A stretch of 11,770 bases of DNA. Source: an uncultured Capnocytophaga sp. (GTDB lineage Bacteria; Bacteroidota; Bacteroidia; Flavobacteriales; Flavobacteriaceae). The notes below the pieces were generated by a model. The model was given only the letters and a program-made list of their open reading frames with translations. It did not search any database and had not been told where the DNA came from. Location of the stretch: NCBI GenBank assembly GCA_905372595.1, contig CAJPPS010000018.1, positions 1-11,770 on the forward strand, written 5' to 3'. The position numbers were made by a program, and so were the translations under genes. This document shows positions 1-6,834 of this stretch, one piece after another (position 1 is the first letter of the stretch; each line of letters starts with the position of its first letter).

Positions 1-5
1 CTTTT

Positions 6-36
6 TTTGTTTATTAAGTTTTTTATATTACCTTTG
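6..36 (+). promoter_or_regulatory. Bacteroidota-type promoter of the efflux adaptor gene
   Basis: A -33 box TTTG (6-9) is followed after exactly 19 nt by a perfect TAnnTTTG -7 box (TACCTTTG, 29-36). This is the consensus used by the primary sigma factor of Bacteroidota. Transcription should start at about 41-43, giving a leader of roughly 80 nt before the ATG at 125. Seen directly; promoter activity is inferred. Confidence 0.75.
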
Positions 37-60
37 CACCCTGAAAGAGAAATCCCAAGA

Positions 61-90
61 AGAGTTTGCTTAACATTTTTTCACAACTCT
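61..90 (+). repeat. Small inverted repeat in the adaptor leader
   Basis: AGAGTT (61-66) and AACTCT (85-90) are perfect reverse complements separated by 18 nt. The site lies in the predicted 5' leader, between the promoter and the adaptor start codon. It could be a weak hairpin or a half-site pair for a regulator such as a TetR-type repressor. With six paired bases chance occurrence is quite possible, so this is only a note. Confidence 0.25.
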
Positions 91-124
91 GTAAGGGTAT
101 AAATAATATAATAAACAAAGACAA

Positions 125-1204
125 ATGAAAAAAGTATTCACTTTAGTAGCTGTACTTGCCATAGGTGGACTAATGGCATACAAATTGTATTCCAATAAAG
201 AAAAAAATGCACAGGAAGTAGCTATCGTTGCTCAAAAAGAGGCACAAGTAGCCGTAAGAGTTGCACAAGTATCGCAAGAAAATGTATCCGAGCTTTTTTC
301 TGCTAACGGAACTTTTGTGGCAGAGCAAGACCTAAATGTATCTTCTGAAGTAGGAGGACAGATTACCAAAATATTTGTAAAAGAAGGTGATTTTGTACGT
401 GCAGGACAGGTGTTAGCTACCACTAAAGCAGATCGTACCAATGTACAGCTAGACAATGCTAAGGCTGTCCTAGAGAACGCTAAAGCAGACCTTAAGCGTT
501 TCGAAAGTGCTTACCAAACAGGAGGTGTTACAGCTCAACAACTCGAGCAAGCTCGCCTACAAGTGAAAAATGCACAAGCCAATTACAATTCTGCGGCGAT
601 CATATCAGGAGATACTTCTGTGAAAAGTAAAATTAATGGAATTATCTCTAGCAAAGAAGTAGAGGAAGGAACCCTTGTAGGAGCCGGACAAACGCTCTTT
701 AACGTGGTAAATATAGACCAATTAAAGCTGAAAGTTACTGTGGATGAAGCACAAGTAAGTAGGCTAAAAGTAGGAGAAACTGTTAAAGTAAAACCTAGCT
801 CTTCCAGCGAAGAAGTAGAAGGAAAAATCACTTTCATCTCTCCCAAGTCCAATGGATCTTTAAAGTTCCCTGTGGAAATCCTTCTTGCCAACAAAGAAAG
901 AAAACTGAAAGCTGGAATGTATGCTTCTGTAGCTTTCTCTTCCAATACACAAGAGCAACCAACACTTATTGTCCCACACGCTGCTTTTGTAGGAAGTGTT
1001 AGCCAAAATAAAATCTTCAAAATAGAAAAACAAACAAATGCAAAGGGGGAACAAGTACCTGTTGCTACTCTTATTACAGTGAAGAGTGGACGTAATTTTG
1101 GGGATAAAGTAGAAATCTTAAGTGGGCTTTCCCTAGGTGATGAAGTTGTCATCAGTGGACAAATTAACCTAGACAATGGTACTCCTATCAAAGTAGTTCA
1201 ATAG
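125..1204 (+). CDS. RND-type efflux pump periplasmic adaptor (membrane fusion protein, AcrA/HlyD family)
   Basis: The 359-residue protein should bridge an inner-membrane RND transporter and a TolC-like outer-membrane channel. Residues 4-22 form an uncleaved hydrophobic anchor with no lipobox cysteine, so it is held in the inner membrane by a transmembrane segment. A split lipoyl/biotinyl-like domain lies at about 66-100 and 160-197 (first half with GGQITKIFVKEGDFVRAGQ). Between the halves is a helical hairpin, about 106-157, rich in Ala, Gln and Lys and likely a coiled coil. A beta-barrel (about 198-275, ending LKAGMYASV) and a membrane-proximal domain (about 276-357, with GLSLGDEVVISG) complete the usual order. 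The length is normal for the family. It has its own promoter (6-36) and a terminator directly behind it, and no pump or channel gene is visible, so the partners are upstream or elsewhere. The substrate cannot be read from the sequence. Confidence 0.9.
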   Translation: MKKVFTLVAVLAIGGLMAYKLYSNKEKNAQEVAIVAQKEAQVAVRVAQVSQENVSELFSANGTFVAEQDLNVSSEVGGQITKIFVKEGDFVRAGQVLATTKADRTNVQLDNAKAVLENAKADLKRFESAYQTGGVTAQQLEQARLQVKNAQANYNSAAIISGDTSVKSKINGIISSKEVEEGTLVGAGQTLFNVVNIDQLKLKVTVDEAQVSRLKVGETVKVKPSSSSEEVEGKITFISPKSNGSLKFPVEILLANKERKLKAGMYASVAFSSNTQEQPTLIVPHAAFVGSVSQNKIFKIEKQTNAKGEQVPVATLITVKSGRNFGDKVEILSGLSLGDEVVISGQINLDNGTPIKVVQ

Positions 1205-1236
1205 CTATTATCTATACCTACTTATAATCAAAATCC

Positions 1237-1270
1237 ATTGCGTAAGGGATAATCCTTTACGCAATTCCTT
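1237..1270 (+). terminator. Strong hairpin terminator after the adaptor gene
   Basis: A 12-bp stem (1237-1248 with 1254-1265, one G-U pair) closes a 5-nt loop and is followed by a short pyrimidine-rich tract (TTCCTTTC). It starts 33 nt after the adaptor stop codon and ends 24 nt before dinB. The stem is very good but the U-tract is imperfect, so some read-through into dinB is possible. Being nearly symmetrical, it could also act on the other strand. Confidence 0.7.
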
Positions 1271-1289
1271 TCGTAATAAGCCTTAGGAT

Positions 1290-2396
1290 ATGCTAGAACG
1301 CAAGATTATTCATATTGATATGGATGCTTTCTTCGCCTCAGTAGAACAGCTTGATAATCCCTATCTTCGAGGGAAGCCCATTGCTGTAGGAGGAGGAGAA
1401 GCCCGAGGGGTAGTGTGTGCAGCAAGCTATGAGGCTCGTCATTATGGGGTCAGAAGTGCTATGGCTGGTAAGATTGCCAAAGAACTCTGCCCTCATATCA
1501 TTTTCATAAAACCACGTTTTGACCGTTATAGGGAAATTTCTCTTCTTATACGTGAAATTTTCTTTGAATATACTGATTTGGTTGAAACGCTCTCCCTAGA
1601 TGAAGCCTACCTAGATGTTACAACCAATAAGAAGAATATACGGTCAGCTACCCTTATTGCTCAGCAAATCCGACAAAGAATACTCGAACGGACAGGGCTT
1701 ACCGCCTCTGCAGGAATCTCTGTAAATAAATTTGTTGCCAAAATTGCCAGTGACTATAACAAACCTAACGGACAGAAAACAGTTCCTCCCGATGAGGTAC
1801 TCTCTTTCCTAGAAAATCTAGACATCAAGAAATTTTACGGGATAGGCAAGGTTACTACCCAAAAAATGCACCAAAAAGGTATCTTCACGGGGGCTGACCT
1901 CCGTGCTAAAAGCCTCGAAGAATTACAAACTTATTTTGGTAATAGTGGCACTTATTTCTATCAAATAGCCCGAGGAATACACTTAAGTCCCGTACAACCT
2001 TTCCGCCTGACCAAATCCATTGGTGTAGAACATACCTTTGAAGAGGATATTTCTAATAAAAATGATATGCTAGCTCCTCTTAAAGAACTCTGTGAAGAAG
2101 TAATCCTCCGACTTGAGAAGAAAAAATTACTCGCCAAGACTATTACTTTAAAAATCAAATATCGAGATTTCAAACTCCAAACTCGCAGTCGTACTCTTAA
2201 TGAGTTTGTAGGGAAAAGTTCTGTTATTTATCCTGTTATTCAAGACTTACTCTATCAAGAAGAACTTCGGGAATCGGTAAGGCTCCTGGGAGTTACCTTA
2301 AGTAATTTCAATCATCCTAAAGAAAAGAGTTCTCAGCCCAAATGGGTACAATTAAGCTTTGATTTCCCCCTATGGGAAGAATACCCTGTACGGTAA
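1290..2396 (+). CDS. dinB: DNA polymerase IV (Y-family translesion polymerase)
   Basis: This 368-residue protein is a Y-family polymerase that copies damaged template DNA with low fidelity. The palm motif HIDMDAFFASVEQ (8-20) carries the metal-binding Asp10 and the probable steric-gate Phe15. The second catalytic motif SLDEAYLD (102-109) supplies Asp104 and Glu105. A helix-hairpin-helix/thumb region lies around 175-195, and the little-finger domain fills about 240-350. Near the C-terminus QLSFDF (354-359) resembles the beta-clamp-binding motif QLxLF, as expected for a polymerase recruited by the sliding clamp. Length is normal. ATG at 1290 fits the family N-terminus (short lead into KIIHIDMD). 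The gene follows the adaptor terminator by 24 nt and has no recognisable TAnnTTTG promoter of its own; no LexA-like site was recognised, so its regulation is unclear. Confidence 0.96.
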   Translation: MLERKIIHIDMDAFFASVEQLDNPYLRGKPIAVGGGEARGVVCAASYEARHYGVRSAMAGKIAKELCPHIIFIKPRFDRYREISLLIREIFFEYTDLVETLSLDEAYLDVTTNKKNIRSATLIAQQIRQRILERTGLTASAGISVNKFVAKIASDYNKPNGQKTVPPDEVLSFLENLDIKKFYGIGKVTTQKMHQKGIFTGADLRAKSLEELQTYFGNSGTYFYQIARGIHLSPVQPFRLTKSIGVEHTFEEDISNKNDMLAPLKELCEEVILRLEKKKLLAKTITLKIKYRDFKLQTRSRTLNEFVGKSSVIYPVIQDLLYQEELRESVRLLGVTLSNFNHPKEKSSQPKWVQLSFDFPLWEEYPVR

Positions 2397-2438
2397 TTTA
2401 TTTTTTCTTAAAAAACGATTTATAAAAATATTTTTTAG

Positions 2439-2446
2439 TATTTTTG
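2439..2446 (+). promoter_or_regulatory. -7 promoter element of the glycyl-tRNA synthetase gene
   Basis: TATTTTTG matches TAnnTTTG exactly and lies 18 nt before the ATG at 2465. No clear TTTG box is found 19 nt upstream (CGAT at 2416-2419); TTTA at 2419-2422 is the nearest. The predicted leader is only about 10-13 nt. The element contains the TTG at 2444 that would extend the reading frame, which argues that this TTG is not the start codon. Confidence 0.5.
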
Positions 2447-2464
2447 CCCTTTATTTGGATTCTT

Positions 2465-4012
2465 ATGGCAAATCAAGAAGAAATTTTCAAGAAAGTAATT
2501 GCCCACGCTAAAGAATATGGGTATATTTTCCCTTCAAGTGAAATCTATGACGGGCTTAGTGCTGTATATGATTATGCTCAGAATGGGGTCGAACTTAAGA
2601 AGAATATCCGTGAATATTGGTGGAAAGCAATGGTTCAACTCAATGAGAATATTGTTGGGATAGATGCAGCTATATTTATGCATCCTACCACGTGGAAAGC
2701 CTCTGGACACGTAGATGCTTTCAATGACCCCCTTATTGACAACAAAGATTCTAAAAAACGCTATCGTGCCGATACTTTAGTGGAGGATTATGTGGCGAAA
2801 ATAGAGGAAAAAATAGAAAAAGAGGTTGCTAAAGCCCAGAAACGCTTTGGAGAAGCTTTCAATAAAGAACAATTCCTTTCTACCAACCCTAAAGTAATTG
2901 AATACAAGGAAAAAGCAGAAGCCATTTTACACCGCCTAGGTAAATCTCTTGAAAAAGAGGATTTAGCTGATGTAAAAGCCCTTATTGAAGAATTAGAGAT
3001 TGTCTGCCCCATCTCAGGCACCAAAAACTGGACAGAGGTAAAGCAGTTCAACCTAATGTTCGGCACCAAGCTCGGAGCTACCTCTGAAGGTGCTATGGAT
3101 TTGTACCTTCGTCCTGAAACCGCTCAGGGTATCTTCGTCAATTTTTCCAATGTTCAGAAGACCGGACGTATGAAGATTCCTTTTGGGATTGCCCAGACAG
3201 GAAAAGCTTTCCGTAATGAGATTGTAGCCCGTCAGTTCATCTTCCGTATGCGTGAGTTCGAACAAATGGAAATGCAGTTCTTCATCAAACCCGGAACTCA
3301 ACAGGAATGGTATGAACACTGGAAAAAGGCTCGCTTAGCTTGGCATCTTTCCTTAGGATTAGGAGAAGAAAACTACCGATTCCATCCTCACGAAAAATTA
3401 GCTCACTATGCTGATGCTGCTTGTGATATAGAATTCCGTTTCCCATTTGGGTTCAAGGAATTGGAGGGTATCCACTCTCGTACTGATTTTGACTTAGGTA
3501 ACCACGAGAAATATTCAGGCAAAAAACTACAATACTTTGATCCTGATGAAAATAGAAGCTATGTTCCTTATGTATTGGAAACCTCAGTGGGGCTTGACCG
3601 CCTATTCCTAGCTATCTTCTCTCATAGCCTACAAGAGGAAACTCTTGAAGGAGGAGAAACACGTACAGTACTACGCTTACCTTTTGTATTGGCTCCTACC
3701 AAAGTAGCTATATTACCTCTGCTTAAGAAGGATGAATTACCTGAGCTTGCTTTGGAAATCTTCAATGATCTAAAATATGATTTTACGGTTACTTATGATG
3801 AGAAAGATGCCATAGGTCGTCGTTATCGTAGGCAAGATGCCGTAGGAACACCTTTCTGTATCACAGTGGATCATCAGTCCAAAGAAGATGGCACTGTAAC
3901 CATTCGTCACCGCGACACAATGGAACAGCAAAGGCTCGCTATAAGCTCTCTAAAAGACTTTCTTCTCAAAGAAGTAGATATGAACCAATGGCTCAGAAAG
4001 CTTCAAAAATAA
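2465..4012 (+). CDS. glyS: Glycyl-tRNA synthetase, alpha2 (eukaryote/archaea-like) type
   Basis: This class II synthetase charges tRNA-Gly with glycine in the cytoplasm. From the ATG at 2465 it is 515 residues, the usual size for the homodimeric form, which is unrelated to the bacterial alpha2beta2 GlyQ/GlyS enzyme. The N-terminus (KKVIAHAKEYGYIFPSSEIY) is the normal family start. The catalytic core shows LRPETAQGIF (215-224), motif 2 with FRNEI (249-253) and REFEQMEMQFF (263-273), and motif 3 GLDRLF (376-381). The anticodon-binding domain spans about 403-505. A helical insertion (about 105-175) is Lys/Glu-rich. The open frame extends 7 codons further to a TTG at 2444, but that TTG lies in the predicted -7 promoter box, so the ATG is preferred. 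The gene is convergent with dxs, 37 nt away. Some databases name this single-chain form glyQS. Confidence 0.97.
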   Translation: MANQEEIFKKVIAHAKEYGYIFPSSEIYDGLSAVYDYAQNGVELKKNIREYWWKAMVQLNENIVGIDAAIFMHPTTWKASGHVDAFNDPLIDNKDSKKRYRADTLVEDYVAKIEEKIEKEVAKAQKRFGEAFNKEQFLSTNPKVIEYKEKAEAILHRLGKSLEKEDLADVKALIEELEIVCPISGTKNWTEVKQFNLMFGTKLGATSEGAMDLYLRPETAQGIFVNFSNVQKTGRMKIPFGIAQTGKAFRNEIVARQFIFRMREFEQMEMQFFIKPGTQQEWYEHWKKARLAWHLSLGLGEENYRFHPHEKLAHYADAACDIEFRFPFGFKELEGIHSRTDFDLGNHEKYSGKKLQYFDPDENRSYVPYVLETSVGLDRLFLAIFSHSLQEETLEGGETRTVLRLPFVLAPTKVAILPLLKKDELPELALEIFNDLKYDFTVTYDEKDAIGRRYRRQDAVGTPFCITVDHQSKEDGTVTIRHRDTMEQQRLAISSLKDFLLKEVDMNQWLRKLQK

Positions 4013-4040
4013 TCCTCTCACGCCTCTCTTCTCAAAGAAG
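3961..4040. repeat. Two copies of a 14-nt palindromic element at the glyS/dxs junction
   Basis: TCTTCTCAAAGAAG occurs at 3961-3974, inside the end of glyS, and again at 4027-4040, in the 37-nt gap between the convergent glyS and dxs stop codons. Each copy can fold as a 5-bp CTTCT/AGAAG stem with a 3-nt loop. The intergenic copy is the only hairpin there, too weak and lacking a U-tract to be called a terminator with confidence. The repeat may be chance or a small local duplication. Confidence 0.35.
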
Positions 4041-4049
4041 GAACAAGGA

Positions 4050-5777
4050 TTATAATATATGAGTAAGACCGGTAAAAGCTCGTTGTAGAGCGAGCGAACC
4101 GTGTTCTATAAAGACATCGGCTATGGCTACGATTTTTATCGGAAGGTTATAGCCTTTTTCTTTAGCAAAAACAACTATGCTCTCTCCAAAGCCTCCTATC
4201 TTACATCCTTCTTCTACGGTGATAATGGCTTCATATTGGCTCATTATATAGTGTAATAATTCCTCATCCAAGGGCTTAATCCAGCGCATATCATAGTGAG
4301 CAAAATCCTCCGCCTGTGGATGCTGGGTTATCTCTTGAGCAACCTCATCGGCGATAGTGCCTACTGAGAGTACGGCATAGCGGGTACCTTCCCTGAGTTG
4401 TACCCCTTTTTTTTCTATTTTTTCAAAAGGCAACTGCCAAGAAGTCAGCTCTCCATATCCTCGTGGATAGCGTATTGCCAGAGCCCTATCATATTCTGGA
4501 AGCTGAGCTGTATATAGAATATTACGTAGCTCTATCTCATTACGAGGAGCAAAAATTTCTATATGAGGAATACACCTCAAATAAGCAATATCGAATACCC
4601 CTTGATGGGTGGCTCCATCCTCCCCTACCAGTCCAGCTCGGTCAATACAGAAAATGACCTTAAGTTCCTGCAAGGCAACATCGTGAATCAGTTGGTCATA
4701 ACCTCTTTGCAAGAAAGTCGAGTAAATTACCAAAAAGGGAAGAAGCCCCTGAGTAGCTAGCCCTGCAGCAAAAGTAACAGCGTGCTCCTCTGCTATACCC
4801 ACATCAAAGGTTCGGGTGGGGAATTTCTCCTGCATATAATGGAGCGAACTCCCTGTAACCATAGCTGGCGTAATACCTATAATCGCCTCGTTCGCCTCCG
4901 CCAATTCACAGAGAGTACAACCAAAAACATCTTGAAACTTCGTTTGTTGTAGTTCCTTAGGCTGGAGCATCCCTGTAGCTGGGTCGAACTTACCTGGGGC
5001 ATGAAAAAGGGTTTGTCGCTCCTCTGCTTTTGGATAGCCCTTGCCTTTGGTGGTGCGTATATGTATGAGCTGTACTCCGAAGAAATCCCTTGCCTCACTC
5101 AGTACAGGGAGTAGCTCCTCAAGGGAATGTCCATCATAACTACCCAGATACTCTATTTGTAGATTAGTGAAAAAACTTCCTTTATCAGTACCCTTAGCCA
5201 ATTTTTCTAAGTAATACCGGAAAGCCCCCGTAGAGGGATCTATCCCTATCTGGTTATCGTTGAGTATCACGAGCATATTCACCTTGCTATCTCCCAGCTG
5301 ATTCAGTGCCTCAAAAGCCATTCCATTGACAAAAGAAGCGTCTCCAATGACCGCAACATGCTTACGCAGAAAATTCTCCTGAAGAACAGCCGCTGTAGCC
5401 ATTCCTAAAACCGCAGAGAGCGAGGTACCTGCGTGTCCTGTACCAAAAGGGTCATATTCGCTCTCCTTACGCTTAGGAAAGCCCGAAAGTCCGCCCCATT
5501 GGCGATTGGTAGCAAAGCGTTCGCGCCTGCCTGTAAGGAGCTTATGTGGATAAGCTTGGTGCCCCACATCAAAGACCAAGATATCTTCAGGGGTATTGAA
5601 AACATAGTGCAGGGCAATGGTCAGCTCCACCACCCCTAATCCAGCTCCCAAATGTCCTTCTTTCGTAGCCACCTCATTTACAATAAAATGGCGCAACTCC
5701 CCCGCCAGTTGCTTAAGCTCAGCGAGAGAAAAATGACGGATATCCGCAGGAGCATATATTTGTTCAAGTAAAGTCAT
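4050..5777 (-). CDS. dxs: 1-deoxy-D-xylulose-5-phosphate synthase
   Basis: This thiamine-diphosphate enzyme condenses pyruvate with glyceraldehyde 3-phosphate, releasing CO2, to start the MEP isoprenoid pathway; its product also feeds thiamine and sometimes PLP synthesis. Visible features are EGHLGAGLG with His42, VGHQAYPHK (71-79), the ThDP/metal motif GDAS with Asp146 and NDN at 173-175, the catalytic Glu330 in GIAEEHAVTFAAG, DRAGLVGEDGATHQG (379-393) and substrate Arg439 in YPRG. The ThDP motif reads GDA where many DXS proteins read GDG. At 575 residues it is about 45 shorter than the E. coli enzyme; the missing part is mainly the flexible segment after residue 190, so all catalytic parts remain. 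It is the last gene of the minus-strand operon, 7 nt after ruvX, and no strong terminator follows. Confidence 0.96.
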   Translation of the reverse strand: MTLLEQIYAPADIRHFSLAELKQLAGELRHFIVNEVATKEGHLGAGLGVVELTIALHYVFNTPEDILVFDVGHQAYPHKLLTGRRERFATNRQWGGLSGFPKRKESEYDPFGTGHAGTSLSAVLGMATAAVLQENFLRKHVAVIGDASFVNGMAFEALNQLGDSKVNMLVILNDNQIGIDPSTGAFRYYLEKLAKGTDKGSFFTNLQIEYLGSYDGHSLEELLPVLSEARDFFGVQLIHIRTTKGKGYPKAEERQTLFHAPGKFDPATGMLQPKELQQTKFQDVFGCTLCELAEANEAIIGITPAMVTGSSLHYMQEKFPTRTFDVGIAEEHAVTFAAGLATQGLLPFLVIYSTFLQRGYDQLIHDVALQELKVIFCIDRAGLVGEDGATHQGVFDIAYLRCIPHIEIFAPRNEIELRNILYTAQLPEYDRALAIRYPRGYGELTSWQLPFEKIEKKGVQLREGTRYAVLSVGTIADEVAQEITQHPQAEDFAHYDMRWIKPLDEELLHYIMSQYEAIITVEEGCKIGGFGESIVVFAKEKGYNLPIKIVAIADVFIEHGSLALQRAFTGLTHIL

Positions 5778-5784
5778 TGTTCTA

Positions 5785-6192
5785 TTATAAGGAACTTAAA
5801 TAATCCTGTAGGATAAGGGTTGCACTAATCCTATCCAAGAGGGCTTTGTCCTGTCGTTTTTTCTTTTTGGTACCGCTCTCCACAAGGATATGAGAGGCTA
5901 TTTTGGAGGTAAAGCGCTCATCATAGCGGGAGACGGGAATCTCAGGGAGCTTCTCTTGGAGTTTTTCGATAAAAGGAGCTATGGCTGCTTCACTCTCAGA
6001 GAGTTCGCCAGAGACCTGCTTGGGCAAGCCTACAATGATGCGCTCCACAGGTTCTGCTTGGCAGTACTTCTGTAAGAAATCCAGTAGCTCAGTCGTCTCT
6101 ACCGTCGCCAGTGCGGAGGCAATCAGTTTGAGCTCATCAGTTACCGCGATACCACAACGCTTGGTACCATAGTCTATAGCAAGTATTCGCAT
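5785..6192 (-). CDS. ruvX: RuvX/YqgF family putative Holliday junction resolvase
   Basis: A 135-residue RNase H-fold nuclease of the YqgF family, variously called a Holliday junction resolvase and a nuclease acting on pre-16S rRNA. The acidic active-site residues are present: Asp7 in LAIDYGTKR, Glu92 in YDERFTS and Asp120 in DRISATLILQDYL. IIVGLPKQVSGELS (52-65) is the conserved strand and loop of the family. The length is normal. It lies 27 nt after the phosphopantetheinyl transferase gene and 7 nt before dxs, both on the same strand, so it is an internal operon gene. Which of the two proposed activities matters in vivo cannot be judged here. Confidence 0.93.
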   Translation of the reverse strand: MRILAIDYGTKRCGIAVTDELKLIASALATVETTELLDFLQKYCQAEPVERIIVGLPKQVSGELSESEAAIAPFIEKLQEKLPEIPVSRYDERFTSKIASHILVESGTKKKKRQDKALLDRISATLILQDYLSSL

Positions 6193-6219
6193 AAGTTTCG
6201 GTTATTAATTTTTAGTCCT

Positions 6220-6834
6220 TCAATCTACCATTGACCACACATATCCTTCCCAAAAAAAGCTCTGCACCTGATACACTTTATCCCCTTCAGGGTGAGTGAC
6301 GAGGGCTTGCTGTTGAGGAGCAAGAGGCTCAAAATGGGGTACTTGCAAATCCTCATAGAAGCATACCGAGGATAGGTCTGTAACCTTATAGAGTGCTTCC
6401 TTAATTGTCCATAGTTGCGTATAGGCTTGTATCTGGGTAAGCTCGTCCATATTGTGAGGTGCTTGCCAAGGGGTAAAGCGCGGAGCAAGACGAAGGATGC
6501 GAGGGGTACAGCGTTCTATATCTATCCCTATAGGTCGCAAACTTAAGGCAATCATCACAAAATCGTGGCTGTGAGAGATAGAGATATATTGCCCATCCAA
6601 CAGAGGCTTGCCCTCAGAGGTATAGTAAAGAGCTTTAGTAGTCAATTGTGCTTCTTGCAATAGGTGACGAATGGCTAAGAACTCTCGTTGTTTTTTCTCG
6701 CTGTGGAGAGTACAGAGTCGCTCTTCCTCTCCTTGAGAGAGGGTGAGACCCTCCTTAAGTTGTGCTACCGTCTCAGTGAGTTGCCATATATAAATATGAG
6801 CGTCTTGGATATCTATCTGCTGAAAAAAAGGCAT
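6220..6834 (-). CDS. 4'-phosphopantetheinyl transferase, Sfp superfamily
   Basis: This 204-residue protein should transfer 4'-phosphopantetheine from coenzyme A to a conserved serine of an acyl or peptidyl carrier protein, turning apo into holo protein. The family motifs are in order: GKPLL and SISHSHD (about 75-91), the metal-binding GIDIE (103-107, Asp105 and Glu107) and WTIKEALYK (142-150, Glu146). The domain order and length fit Sfp-like enzymes rather than the shorter AcpS type. Its ATG directly follows the TAG stop of the folK fusion with no spacer (TAGATG), implying translational coupling. Two genes upstream in the same operon lies the probable ACP phosphodiesterase, which removes the same group. 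No carrier protein, PKS or NRPS gene is in the window, so the target, possibly the fatty-acid ACP, is unknown. Confidence 0.9.
   Translation of the reverse strand: MPFFQQIDIQDAHIYIWQLTETVAQLKEGLTLSQGEEERLCTLHSEKKQREFLAIRHLLQEAQLTTKALYYTSEGKPLLDGQYISISHSHDFVMIALSLRPIGIDIERCTPRILRLAPRFTPWQAPHNMDELTQIQAYTQLWTIKEALYKVTDLSSVCFYEDLQVPHFEPLAPQQQALVTHPEGDKVYQVQSFFWEGYVWSMVD

Noticed and set aside
583..1191. Long antisense open frame (202 codons) opposite the adaptor gene
   Set aside because: It lies wholly inside a well-supported gene, its translation shows no recognisable domain and is rich in Ser/Thr/Leu as expected of an antisense shadow, and no promoter precedes it.
2397..2438. A/T-only inverted repeats between dinB and the synthetase gene, possible terminator
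   Set aside because: The stem (T6/A6 around 2401-2415) has no G-C pairs, and such A/T symmetry is common in low-GC intergenic DNA. It is not strong enough to call.
4463..4760. Two overlapping plus-strand open frames inside dxs
   Set aside because: They are opposite a conserved catalytic region of dxs, have no start context or recognisable domains, and are best explained as shadows.
6225..6488. Alternative minus-strand open frame inside the phosphopantetheinyl transferase gene
   Set aside because: It is in another frame of the same strand, while the main frame carries the complete GIDIE and WxxKEA motifs, so there is no sign of a frameshift or a second gene.
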